This document shows positions 22,699 to 36,337 of a DNA stretch of 36,337 nt, one piece after another. This DNA is from Entrophospora sp. SA101 (lineage: Eukaryota; Glomeromycota; Glomeromycetes; Entrophosporales; Entrophosporaceae). The translations under genes and the position numbers were made by a program. Every line of letters begins with the position of its first letter. Within the stretch, counting starts at the first letter, position 1. The notes under the pieces were generated by a model, which worked only from the letters and a program-made list of their open reading frames with translations, was not told the origin of the DNA and did no database searches. Where the stretch lies: assembly GCA_958430865.1 (NCBI GenBank), contig CAUDNR010004108.1, positions 29,668 to 66,004 on the forward strand. The letters are read 5' to 3'.

Positions 22699-23766
22699 AC
22701 AATAAATTTTAATTTTATGATAAAAGTGAAAGAATTTCAAACCAATTGAAAACTACACGAAGATAATTATTCATATCTTTCCTTTCTCCACTCTCTTTTT
22801 TTATTACTCTCGTTATATTGACATCTCAATATAGTAACAAACAAAGTTTATACTAGTATAACGACATAATTTGTTATGACATGTCAGTATGACTATATTA
22901 AGAATACATCTCACGTGATGTGGCACAAAACCTTCTATTGGACCAATAAAATATTTGTAACATTAATATCGCGTGATTCATAAAAATCTTTTTTAATTCA
23001 GTGTTATCTCATTACAATGATTTCTATGAACTTCCGTAATATTTTTTTTGCTTTCCCCGAGAGTGTCATTGTAACGGGAATGCCTAGGATTTGCTCATTT
23101 CTTTTCGTTCATTTACCATAGACATTTATCAAGAACAATTTCAAAACAATTTTAATTTTACTATTATTAATTAAAATTTTTGTCATTATAGATAGCTATT
23201 AAATAATTTAAATAAATAATTTTTATAATTTACATTGAAGAACGCATGATATAGTCTTTTTTCTTGTTAATAATAATTTGTTTCGTTAACTCATTGATTA
23301 ATCTTGTTACTTGTTCATTGTCTTTTTGCTTGAATGATCAAGAACTGTTATAATTGTATTTTATTATATGATTTCAATTAATGCTATATAAAAAAATAAA
23401 ATACATGTTACAAAGTTGATAATTCATCCAATTATTCCAGTATCAAAAATTCTTAAAAGAAAATTTCATTATAAAACCTCAATCTTGAATAGTGCTGTAG
23501 ACTCGGGTAATTTCATCAATTAAAATTTTTTTGACCAAAAATTTCATGGTATAAAAAAAAAAACAAAAAATTTATTTTTAAATTAATATATGATTATGAT
23601 AAAAATATATGTTAAACCTGTTAATTCATGTTTTTAATATTTTAAACTTTCATATATACGTGTTTTTAATCATACAAAAATTGAATTTCATAATAGATAT
23701 GATATATAGGCCAAAAAATGTGGAAATAACTATATTATTCTATATAATCAGTAAATAGGTCTTAAA
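22699..23766. other. Gene-free stretch
   Basis: No coding frame recognised. The stretch is AT-rich with a palindromic patch GACATAATTTGTTATGACAT near 22862, and no further features. Confidence 0.5.
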
Positions 23767-23898
23767 ATGCTTGAATACACCAATTATGAACTATGGAAAG
23801 AATATTGTGATATGCCTCAAGTTGTGAAGAAGAAACCCTTGAAGAGTGGAAAGAATAGCTTTGGCTTCGTTTACAGTATTTCAAGGATACCCATCTTC
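23767..23898 (+). pseudogene. Short coding-like fragment interrupted by element copy 2
   Basis: ATG at 23767 gives MLEYTNYELWKEYCDMPQVV and KKKPLKSGKNSFGFVYSISR, then runs straight into the transposable element at 23899. The composition looks coding. The continuation after the element (24244 onward) is not evident, so I read a disrupted gene or exon remnant. Confidence 0.3.
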
Positions 23899-24243
23899 GG
23901 TCGCGTTTACTTCGTCGAAAATTATTTCGTCGAAAGTTTGTTTTGTCGAATGTTCATTTCGTCGAAAATTATTTCATCCTCGAGTCAGAGACCGAACGAG
24001 TTAGATGTGAGGAGTGTGGGAAGTTAGTTAAGAAATTAGGTGAGGAAAGCGGTGTGTGTGGGAAGTGTGAGGAGAAATTTGTTTAATGAAGTTTTTTTTT
24101 GTGACGAAATAATTTTCGACGAAATGAACATTCAACGAAATGAACTTTCGATGAAACAAACTTTCGACGAAATGGGTGTCGACGAAATGGGTGTCGACGA
24201 AATGATTGTCGACGAAATGATTATCGACGAAATGAATCAGACC
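23899..24243 (+). mobile_element. Hairpin-ended element with TCGTCGAA repeats, copy 2
   Basis: Same boundaries as copy 1 (GGTCGCGTTTACTTC... and ...GAATCAGACC) and a nearly identical core from about 23963, but with more right-hand units: CGACGAAATG with short spacers GGTGT, ATTGT, ATTAT. The total is 345 bp against 297 bp. The left flank keeps TTCGTCGAA, so its inverted repeats are less decayed than in copy 1. The core encodes the same RVRCEECGKL...VCGKCEEKFV frame, ending at 24084-24086; upstream the frame is open through the left repeats but has no ATG inside the element. Confidence 0.75.
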
Positions 24244-25266
24244 TCATGCACATGATGGAAGTTTTAATAAAATTATATAAAACCAAGATATATGAGATAA
24301 TTAGAATGCTTTATGGTATTTAAACGTGATTCATGAAGAAGGACATATACATCATGATCTTCGATCAATATCAATATTATTTTTATTATATAATAGATTT
24401 CTAATCAAATGTATTTAAGTTATTAAATGAATAAATTGTATTATTCTGATTCTTGGAATTTTTACATTGGTCTTTTTATTGTTATTATAAGAAAATATTT
24501 TTTTATCAATGTGATTAACTACTTTTTTTATGAAGCTCATATATTTTACCCATCGAATATTCATTCAATCAATTAAATTTAATATCTGAATAATTATTTG
24601 ATGAATAATTAAAATATTCGGATATTCATTTGACCATTAAATTAATTATCCAGTGAATGATTGATTATTCATTGATTTATTAATATTTTTCTCAAAAAAA
24701 AAAAAATCTTTTCATAATAAAAATGGATTAAGTTTTGTTCTCTTTGAGGTTATTTATTTTCAGCTTGACTAAATAATCTCATTTAGAATGGACATTGTAG
24801 GTACACACAAGTATTTAGTGGCTAATTTTTGACAATACATGAAATATATTTTTATTATGTTTCCACTAGAGCTTCGGACGGTTCGGAGCTTTAGGTTAGG
24901 GTCTACTTGGCAGTCCCTGGTATTCTAATTTTTGCACACTGCTTATTTAGAATTAAATTTATTAATTTTTAATTAACTTATTATAAAACCAGTGTCCCGG
25001 TTGATCAAGTTTTTTTGAAGCACAGACTTAATTACTCAAAAGCGTTATAGTTTAGAATCTGAAATAATAAAGGTTTAAAAAGTTGGCAGAGATGATGAAT
25101 TTGTTGTGAGTTTTATATATGGATTGAACGTCGTTAGAGGTTCTATTCGAATAAGTTTGTTCGAATTATTTATTTTATTCGTTTGCATTGAAGGTTTGTT
25201 TGAATGAAACGAATGAACAAATAAAGCGAACAAAACGAATAAAACGAATAAAACGAGTAATTAGAA
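24244..25266. other. Gene-free stretch with hairpin-prone patch
   Basis: No gene recognised. Near 25140-25260 the DNA has GTTCGAATAA / TTTATTTTATTCGTTT facing ACGAATAAAACGAATAAAAC, a tandem CGAATAAAA run with partial inverted symmetry. A GC-richer patch sits at 24865-24925. Confidence 0.4.
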
Positions 25267-25563
25267 TACATATGTAAACTCGACAAGTCGGTTTTGGCCT
25301 AACTCGGCCAAAAGTTTCACCCCTTTTTTTTACTATTTAAAAAAATTTGATAAGTCGGTCAATCTATATAAAGTCGCGATAAGCGCCAAGTCGGTCAATC
25401 ACTTATCCCAAGTATAATTAAATGAATCACGATAAGTTGGTCTCACGTGATATTTTATTATGTGAAGGGTTATCATTACTATTTAGTAATGTGTGATTTA
25501 ATAATTTTTTTAATATATATATATATAAAATATCTGAACCGGCTTATCGAGTTTACATATGTA
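25267..25563. mobile_element. Tc1/mariner-type MITE candidate with TA ends
   Basis: The left end TACATATGTAAACTCGACAA then GTCGGTT is matched by the reverse complement of the right end TACATATGTAAACTCGATAA then GCCGGTT: 25 of 27 positions agree. The outermost TA on each side would be the TA duplication of Tc1/mariner insertions. The 297-bp interior has repeated AAGTCGGTC motifs and no transposase, so it is non-autonomous. Confidence 0.7.
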
Positions 25564-25754
25564 TATACTAGTAAAATGCTAATAAAATATACTGTTTTCA
25601 AACCAAATTGGCATAAAAGACATACATTATAGTTTAGAGCTTTGGAAACATAACAAAATTTTTTCTTTATTTAACTATTTGTATCTATTGCAATTTCTGA
25701 AAAAAAATATACGAAATAAACATTACTCACTCCATAGCGCTGTTCTGCAAATTC

Positions 25755-25945
25755 CCCTCGGCTAGCGTTAGTCGTCAAAACTATTTTGAAGAGATGAAAG
25801 TCAAAGCTAAAATTAAAAGTTATACGTCAAAACTAAATCAAAAGTCAATAGTCAAAAATCAAAACTAGTTTCGACTTATGGCGAAACCTTTTGACTTTTG
25901 CACGGTTGCGAAACTCTCGAGTTTTGGAAACTAACGCTACCCTCG
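25755..25945. mobile_element. TIR element with 6-bp CCCTCG target duplication
   Basis: GCTAGCGTTAGT at 25761 and ACTAACGCTA ending at 25939 form the terminal inverted repeats, extended imperfectly by CGTCAAAACT/AGTTTTGGAA. Both ends are flanked by CCCTCG (25755-25760 and 25940-25945), a plausible 6-bp target duplication. The 179-bp interior has AAGTCAAAA motifs on both strands and no coding frame. A diverged partial copy lies at 729-789. Confidence 0.65.
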
Positions 25946-26159
25946 ACTAAAAACCTCAGATATTTTCATGAATAGAACGATTTTCCAAATGCCCTGGCAA
26001 TTGAGAATTCTTATTAGGATTAATTAGATTTGTTGATCAACTGATATCAAATCCTTAACACACGTCTCGGATGACTCCATTCTAAATATTAAATATTATT
26101 TTTTAACATACTTGTTTAATAACTATAGTAAGAAGCTCCTACAATGATGTTTCCAACTG

Positions 26160-26354
26160 TTGAATTTTAGGCTTGAACTACAGTTTGGACTAAAGTTTAA
26201 TATATTAATAATAAACCACCAGTCGATGCGGTTTATTCAAATTGAATTCATCTCATCCTTGAACCAATATATCAAAAGTTGGAATCCTAACGCGGAATCT
26301 GTCCCAAAAAATAACATTTCCGCTTTGTTTGGTAATAATAACATACAAAAATGA
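26160..26354 (+). other. Possible exon remnant, unknown
   Basis: A 64-codon frame, preceded by an acceptor-like TTTTAG at 26166-26171, reads QSMRFIQIEFISSLNQYIKS and WNPNAESVPKNNISALFGNN before a stop. It has a plausible amino-acid mix but no recognisable motif, and no neighbouring exon was found. Confidence 0.25.
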
Positions 26355-26542
26355 CAAAGATTCTAAAAATATTACTACCTAATAATTAATATTGATAATA
26401 ACATAGAAAAAATCCAAGGTTAAAAATTCAATTCCTGACTTCATCGAGTTGATCATACTTGGAGGATCATAGACTAAAATAGATAGTTTTAACATTTTAA
26501 AAATTTCTATATTTCTCGATTAGCCAATAGCAAACTTTATAT

Positions 26543-26640
26543 TAATGAATGCCGTTTCCCGTTCCTTTGACATAGTTTCCGGAGTAGAGTCCATAGCCCT
26601 GGATCGGGTTCCCGAATTTGGAAATCACATGTTCCACAAT
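26543..26640. other. GC-rich island open in several frames on both strands
   Basis: Much richer in GC than its surroundings, with abrupt edges. It is open on the plus strand (MNAVSRSFDIVSGVESIALD, stop near 26642) and in two minus frames (one containing GYGLYSGNYVKGTGNGIH). All three frames being open argues for composition rather than coding. A fragment of a dispersed repeat is most likely. Confidence 0.35.
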
Positions 26641-26807
26641 TAAATAAGTAAAAAAAATAATTCATTATTTTGATGGAGTTTTTTTTTAAAAAGGTAAACT
26701 TTTATACATTTTATAATGTCAATCATTAAATAAAAAAATAAATAAAATAAAACATTAATTAATTTATTGAAAACTATATAGTAATAATAAAAAAAGAATC
26801 AATGATA

Positions 26808-30323
<3,516 letters not shown>

Positions 30324-31324
30324 ATATGCAATGAAAAAAGTAGTTTATTTTGGACCTTTCTATATAATATTTGGGCAATTTTAAAATTATATATATTTTC
30401 GAGCTTGTAAAAATTCACATGTACATAAATCTTTATTTATTTGTATATTTAATAAATATGTCAAGGGCTTAAGGGTTAACCACTCGGAAATTAGCGCATG
30501 TGGGGGAAAAACTTTTTGATTCCAATAAAAAATTTAATTAGTATTAGTTTCTCTAAAATTTAGCCCTGCTCAAATACCATGCATATCATACCTTTTTGAC
30601 TTTGGGTAAATGTATGGGCAAAAGATTTTCCTTATAACTTTTGGGTATAGATTCATTACACAATATCCATTCACTGCACTTTGATAAGTGTCGACTATAT
30701 TGTAAAATTTTATCATCAATCAAACAGTTTTAGCATTTACTTTAGCCCTTTATAATTGTATCAATTAATAATTTATTTAAACATTCATCCTGTAGTTTCA
30801 ATCTCTCATCCTTCTCAACAAAATTATCTTTTCACTAATTTAATTCTGTTGTTTCTATAGGTGATAAAAATGATAAAAATACATTTTACACATTTCACAC
30901 ACATTTTGAAAATTTTCACAATAATAATAATAAATACAATGAATAAATTTTTTAAATTATTTAAATTAAAATTAATTAATTAAACTTTTTTAGGGGTAAA
31001 AATATTTTTTTTTTATTTTACAAAAAGAACCAATAGATTATAATAATATTTATATTATTTATTTTATATTTATATTGTGTTATATATTTATTTATATTGT
31101 GTTATAGCAAAATGATATATTTACTATTTTTATTTTATGGCTGTGAGTACAAATATCCAATTGATTCTATTGTGATTAAATAAATTGTCCACGAATTTCT
31201 ATTTCGTGGTTTTTTACAACATCTGTATGCAAAACAACCGTTAAAGGTGAATACTTTTTATTCCACCATCTCCTTTCCTTTCTCCACCTTCTCCATCACC
31301 TTCACTCTACCTTTCCTTTCCGCT
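30324..31324. other. Intergenic stretch before the Kelch gene
   Basis: No gene seen. It presumably holds the 3' end of the zinc-knuckle transcript and the Kelch promoter. A pyrimidine-rich stretch (CTCC/TTTCC, about 31256-31322) directly precedes the Kelch start. The frame is open upstream of it to 31247 but lacks an earlier ATG. Confidence 0.45.
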
Positions 31325-31554
31325 ATGCCCAGCGAGCATCACACCAGTAACTCACAGGACCAACAACCTGCCGCTGACCATGCTCTTTTCTTTCCTTTTA
31401 TTTCCAAACATTATTATGCGGAGGGAAGGTTGGGATTTACCAACTTCATTCACTACTATTCCTCTTCCCAACCTTCCGCAATGACTTTAACTAAACGAGG
31501 CCCGGACCCAGCTGATAATAGCAATAACAACGACAATAATAGTAATGCTAATAC

Positions 31555-31605
<51 letters not shown>

Positions 31606-33979
31606 CAACAACAATAATAGTAACGACCTTAAGGACATTAAGCTTATTTCAAGATTCCATCATTCTGCAACTGTTCTTGACAAAACTATTTATATGATTG
31701 GTGGTCTAAGCTCTTTTGGTAATAACGACAACAATAATAATTTGTCACTGACAAAGAACCTTGTTGACTTTAACTTTTCTGAACTGGAGGTTAATGAAAA
31801 AAATTCAAATTTGTCCGTGACTGGTCACGGGGCCATTCATTTGGATGGCTCAAAGGTTCTAATATTTTTTGGTCAGGAAGAATTAAGTCCAAAAATAAAA
31901 TTATCAGATCCAGCAGTAAAATTAGTTGATGTTAAAACGGGGACTGTCACAGTACCTGACAACATTAAAGGTCAAACACCAGTGTCACGTTATCATCATT
32001 CAACAACACTTATTGATAATAAGATCTATATAATTGGTGGGCTGGATAAAGATAATAATCCTTTGTCAGATATTGCTTATTTGGATTTGTCATCAAACAC
32101 TTGGATTTTAGTAAATACTCAACAATTTCCAATAGCAGGTCATTCAACAACAGCGATAGATCACTATTTAATATCGTGTTTTGGTTTTAGTGGTAGTAAT
32201 AAGTTAACTAGTAATTGCAATGTTTATGATACTTCAAATAGTTCTTATTTATCAATTCAAATCAACGGAAGTCCTCCTTCGCCTCGCTCTTATTCATCAA
32301 TGACCCTTGTTTCAAATAATAATAACAGCAACGATAATAGTACTATAATAGTATTTGGGGGTCTAGATGAAAATAACCGAGGAAATAATGAACTTTATGC
32401 TTTAAATACTTCAAAACTTCCAGCTTTATTATCCTGGACACCAATAACAATAAGTTCTAAAATAAACCCTAATAGAAATCTCATACCGTCACCACGTGGA
32501 GGCCATACCGCTTTCACCATTAACGACAAAAAAAATATTGGTAATAATGACGTAATGATGATTTGGGGTGGTTACTCTGACAATAATTTGGTTGATTCAG
32601 AAATCTATTTTTTTGATGTGAAATCTAGCTCATGGATTGACATCTCTGAAACTGGATACCTTGATAATAATGACGTTTTACCTGATAGCAACTCCGGTTC
32701 TAGAAGTTCTAACGTAGTGTTAATAATAGGTGGGATTGTAATTGCTGCCACATTGCTTGTTATAATTATAACAGTAGGACTTTTTTTAATGCGTAAGAAA
32801 ATTAAATTACAAATTGACAAGGATATTCAAAATGATCCTTATATACGTCCCGGTGGTAAGCTTGGAAGTAATTCGGATTTAAGTCATGAAGAAGAAGCTG
32901 AATATAAATCAGTTCAAAATTCCAATAATAGCATTAATAAGAATAATAATGATGATAAATTACAAGGAGAATCAACTCCACCTTTGTCACCTTCGATAAC
33001 GGATGATGAAAATGATTCAGAACCCACAGAAAATCGTCAACTGTCTACTTCTATTAGTTCAAATATTTCCATGTCCGATGCAAAAAATATGACAAACATA
33101 CCTGATCTTCCTGTTCTTCCTTCTCCAGTCACGCCAAAAGAAACATTACCTCACAAAATCAAAAGAACGCATAAACGTTCATCGTCAGTTTCTTTAACTG
33201 CATATGATATGGCAAACATTGCCCGGGCAAAAAAATTTACATTTCCAATGTCACCTCTGCCCGTTGAAAACGTTTCCAATGTTGCAAAATCATCATCATT
33301 GAATTCCGATCCAAATAGAAACACAAATACTCCATTTAAATGGAGATCGACCGATGATGAACAAGAAGTGGTGGATAAACGAGGCACTTCTTTAAGAAAT
33401 TCTAGTCACAGTAATAATAATAATAACTCACAAGATGGTGATTATATTATTTATGGTGAATATATAGATACAATGTCCACCAGAACTAGCTATAATATTA
33501 ATAATAACAATAACAACAACAACAATAATAACGATGAAATTTCAATTAATTGTAGTAGAAAATCCAAAAGATCTTCAAAAAGAACAAGCAGAGTCTCATT
33601 TGCACCCATTGATGAAAAAATAGAATATAATGAGTCGGATTCATCAAGAAGCGTATCATTAGCCAGAATGTCTGGTAGGTTTTCATATCAAAGCAGTTCA
33701 TCAAGTATCTCTACTTCACATTCAATTATTGAAGAAGAAGAAGAGGAACTCGATAATATTAGGGACAACAACAATAGCAATAAAAACAAACATTCGCCAT
33801 CAACTCTCAAAGGTTTACGTTTATATGATGATCACACAGATGAATCTAAAATAAGTAGATTATCTTTTAATGTATATGATTTCAAAATAGATGATGTACC
33901 AATGCCTGAAAATTCATCAACGATAGCTTCAGCTACTGCTCCCGCTTCAAAAACAACCGAAATTGCCAGATATTCGTGA
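31325..33979 (+). CDS. Kelch-repeat protein with one C-proximal membrane span
   Basis: 884 residues from ATG 31325. After a Ser/Gln-rich start and a poly-Asn run (about residues 70-105), five or so Kelch blades follow: SRFHHSATVLDKTIYMIGGL, SRYHHSTTLIDNKIYIIGGL, a weaker AGHSTTAIDHYLISCFGF, SPRSYSSMTL...IIVFGGLDENN and SPRGGHTAFTI...MMIWGGYSDNN, each with the paired Gly and a following Trp or Tyr. A single hydrophobic span, NVVLIIGGIVIAATLLVIII, lies near residues 462-488 and is followed by MRKKIK. The remaining 390 residues are polar, Ser-, Asn- and Asp-rich with SPLP/SPVTPK sites, presumably cytoplasmic. This fits the fungal Kelch/galactose-oxidase-like membrane family, with the propeller outside. 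No signal peptide is evident at this start, so a 5' exon may be missing. Partner and ligand are unknown. Confidence 0.85.
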
Positions 33980-35304
33980 TAGTATTAAAGAATGAACGAA
34001 GATGTCTGTCTTGTGGGCAATTTAGAATTAATAAAATAACAATTCATATATTCATACGTACATGGATATATGTATCAGTGTAGTTTGGATCAAGAATTAA
34101 AAAAGAAGTCACCATCAACATTATACCCGCATCCTTCTGTACAATTTTCTCCTTAAAAAAAAAAAACACGTCAAAAAAAAATATAAATATTTTTTTTTAA
34201 AATTCAAATATTTTTCTCTTTTTTTCTAAAAAAAAAAATCTTTTTTATTTTTAACCTGTAATTTATTTTTTTTTTATTTTTCAAAATTTTTTGTATTCAC
34301 CTTTTTTTTTGGTTTTTTTTTTCTCTTTTCTATATTTGTTTATTTTTTTTTTTGTCACTCTTTTCCTATTTTTTCTTTTTCTAATTGATTAACGTATATT
34401 ATGTTGTTTTAGATTTGATTGGATTTGTAGATAAAGGTGAAAAAGAAAGATATTATAATGATTTACGTGCTAGTTATCATTGTCACTATGTTTTCTTAAT
34501 ATGTTCTAATTATATATATATTAAGATTTTAAATCTTTCTTTTCCAATCAAACGAAAAAAAACCAACATGATTTTTCCCTTCGTAATCAAATCCACCACC
34601 TTACTCTCGACATTAGCAACCTTTCATCCATCTTTTCAATAATTCCCTTTTCCTCTATTATTCTTTTTTTCCATTATATCCTACTTCCTCATATATAATA
34701 TATAATTATATATATCCATTTTATTTCGAATTCAAATTTACTTTTTTTTTTTTGGTTTTTAAAACATAGGGGGTTTTTTTTTTTTGGTAATTATAAGGAT
34801 AATAATGTATTGCTTTTTTTTAAAGAAAAAAATTTTTGTTCTTATTCATGTTAATAATTAGATCGAGTTCTTAAAATAATGTCTAATTTGTATAAAAAAA
34901 ATTTTTAATAAATATTAATAATAACAATGAGCAACCAAAAAAAATATATTATTCTTTATTACGAAATCTCAAAGTCTTGACTTGATGCACATCAATGATC
35001 CAACACATGATTTTCCCATCTGTCTTTGTCCCATCTGTCTTTGTGTCAATGGCTTATCGAAAAAAAATATTTCTTTCTGAAAAGATGATAAAAACGTTTA
35101 TTTGGAACTAATAGTCGGGATACGAGCGTAAAGTTGAGCTAATTTCTGGTCTATTTTTTAAAAAAAAAACGTAGTTTTATTATTGCAAAAATAAGAATAT
35201 CCCAGCCTTGATGTTGAGGGCATGTGTGTCAGTATGCCAAGGATATTGCAAATATGCTTAATCATTGATCAAATCAACATTAAAATAGCACCTTGAAATT
35301 CTTA
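33980..35304. other. T-rich intergenic stretch
   Basis: It begins with the Kelch 3' region and has repeated T homopolymers (34190-34380, 34740-34790). No coding frame looks real. A patch of direct repeats, CCATCTGTCTTTGT, occurs at 35017-35030 and 35030-35043. Confidence 0.5.
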
Positions 35305-36155
35305 AGCCGATTTTTTATCTTGGTCTCGTGATTATTTCTTCACCCTAATTTGGTTCCGTTCTCCGATAACATGTATTAGTATGGTTGTGATAATGAGCCC
35401 GAATGGTAGGCCTTTACATCTAATCATTTACTACAACAATATCATCATTGATTTACTTTACTTCATAATAAGTGTGACTCAGGTACAAAATCGAGCATTA
35501 CATGGCAATGGACATCATTCTACACTTGGGAATTACTTTGTATATTATATTGTCTAATTGTGTTGCGATGAAATTATACAAATTGTCAAGTCAATCGATA
35601 AATATTAATTTTGATGGTCAAACAATGACAAGTCGATATGAAATGAATGTCTTAAGGAACAGGGCCATTATCACATTAGCGTTAAAAGGGTTGTATGGTA
35701 TCTTATTGTGCCTATAATAACTCTGGTACCAAATTTTTTACTTGAAAATGGCATTTATGTTAACCAGAAAATCAATTATGCATTTTTAGTGTTGATGACT
35801 TTCTTCGCAATTCAAGGTAACAAACTATAACTAATGATAAAATTATGTCACATGATTTATTAAATATTTAATTTTTTTCTTTAGGTTTTCTCAATACCAT
35901 AGTATTTATGCAAGATCTAGAGCTCATAAATTAAGTTGGCACCACGTTAATAAATATGGCCATATCTTCATTTATCACGTAATAAAGCATGAAAAAGATA
36001 AACAGCAACAACAAAGTCTTCCTTTTGCCGAAAAATTACGATAGAATTTGTCATTCTCATTATTTAGTAAACCAAAAGGTGATGAAATGTTGATTGAATG
36101 TGATCAATATATGACGACAAAATATGATATAGAAGAAGTAGAATTGTCAACATAA
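35305..36155 (+). pseudogene. Seven-transmembrane receptor-like pseudogene
   Basis: Plus-strand blocks in changing frames show alternating hydrophobic segments. The first is FFTLIWFRSPITCISMVVIM then SPNGRPLHLIIYYNNIIIDL (from about 35305). A frame shift near 35540-35570 leads into SNCVAMKLYKLSSQSININF and ALK. A shift at about 35690 gives VVWYLIVPIITLVPNFLLEN and INYAFLVLMTFFAIQ, which ends at a GT. A 66-bp GT-AG intron (35818-35883) joins to GFLNTIVFMQDLEL. A last shift leads to KLSWHHVNKYGHIFIYHVIK, with a stop inside and another at 36153-36155. The order (helix, W-P motif, FLNTIVF..D near the last helix) resembles fungal GPCR-like receptors, which are multicopy in AM fungi. At least three frame breaks and a stop make it a pseudogene. 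Confidence 0.55.
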
Positions 36156-36337
36156 TCAATGAATGATAAAAATGATGGTGATGCAACAGTAAAGGAAGGA
36201 TGATGATGGTGCCCTGGGTCAGATTTATTATGCAAACTATAAGATATCAAGAAATTTTATTTAAATAAACAAATTTTTCTGATTTCTTTCTTACCTTTTT
36301 GTAAAAGTAAACTGATTTGTCGTAAAGTGGTTTTCGT
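36156..36337. other. Window end, nothing recognised
   Basis: AT-rich sequence with a GATGATGGTG patch. No feature is supported. Confidence 0.5.

Noticed and set aside
26575..26625. tRNA-like GGATCGGGTTCCCGAAT stretch
   Set aside because: A TpsiC-like arm can be imagined, but no acceptor stem, D arm or anticodon arm can be built around it.
31247..31324. Upstream extension of the Kelch frame
   Set aside because: It would need initiation at GTG. The first ATG is at 31325, and the extension is a low-complexity pyrimidine-rich stretch.
31456..31638. Minus-strand poly-Leu frame
   Set aside because: It is the reverse reading of the Asn-coding AAT/AAC tract in the Kelch gene. The same applies to the poly-Leu frames opposite the helicase tail.
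34385..34642. 85-codon frame in the T-rich region after the Kelch gene
   Set aside because: No domain, no supporting splice context, and composition equal to the surrounding non-coding DNA.

Overview
The window looks like nuclear DNA of a fungus, most probably an arbuscular mycorrhizal fungus of the Glomeromycotina (Rhizophagus-like). The reasons are strong AT-richness, GT-AG introns of about 60-100 bp, long Asn-coding AAT/AAC tracts inside proteins, and many decayed multigene-family and transposon remnants between sparse conserved genes. The species is an inference from this style, not a proven identification. A 560-base run of N (18598-19157) shows it is a draft scaffold.

Layout. 1-3670: no intact gene; a frame-broken minus-strand coding remnant, a terminal-inverted-repeat element with subterminal repeats, and a 297-bp hairpin-ended element carrying a CxxC...CxxC reading frame. 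3676-6820: a seven-exon DEAD-box RNA helicase of the DBP2/DDX5 type, with one 728-bp intron at motif V while its other five introns are 81-99 bp. 8798-10102 (minus): a NAP1-type nucleosome assembly protein, convergent with the helicase. Between them the 3' ends of both genes lie in a nearly perfect 1254-bp tandem duplication (6460-7713 and 7714-8967), so each gene has one intact end and one orphan tail. 10367-10877 (minus): two very small open frames. 11186-11919 (minus): the C-terminal half of histidinol dehydrogenase (HIS4/hisD type) with no N-terminal half in reach.

13060-17386 is a graveyard: a frame-broken coding remnant, a PIF1-like helicase scrap, a small TIR element, a minisatellite, and a ULP1-like protease pseudogene with several frameshifts. 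17400-20600 holds small unrecognised ORFs, one coiled-coil C-terminus cut by the assembly gap, and a 70-bp sequence at the gap edge that recurs, inverted and identical, just upstream of the next gene. 21616-22698 is a Lunapark-type ER-junction protein. 23899-25945 has three TIR elements, including the second copy of the CxxC element. 26808-30323 encodes a large single-exon protein with two CCHC zinc knuckles, and 31325-33979 a Kelch-repeat, single-membrane-span protein. The end (35305-36155) is a seven-transmembrane-receptor-like pseudogene.

There is no operon logic here: the conserved genes (RNA helicase, histone chaperone, ER-shaping protein, histidine biosynthesis remnant, Kelch and zinc-knuckle proteins) have unrelated housekeeping or regulatory roles. 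The points most worth following up are the long motif-V intron in the DBP2 gene, the recent tandem duplication of convergent gene ends, the two-copy element with a zinc-ribbon-like frame, and the inverted repeat at the gap edge.
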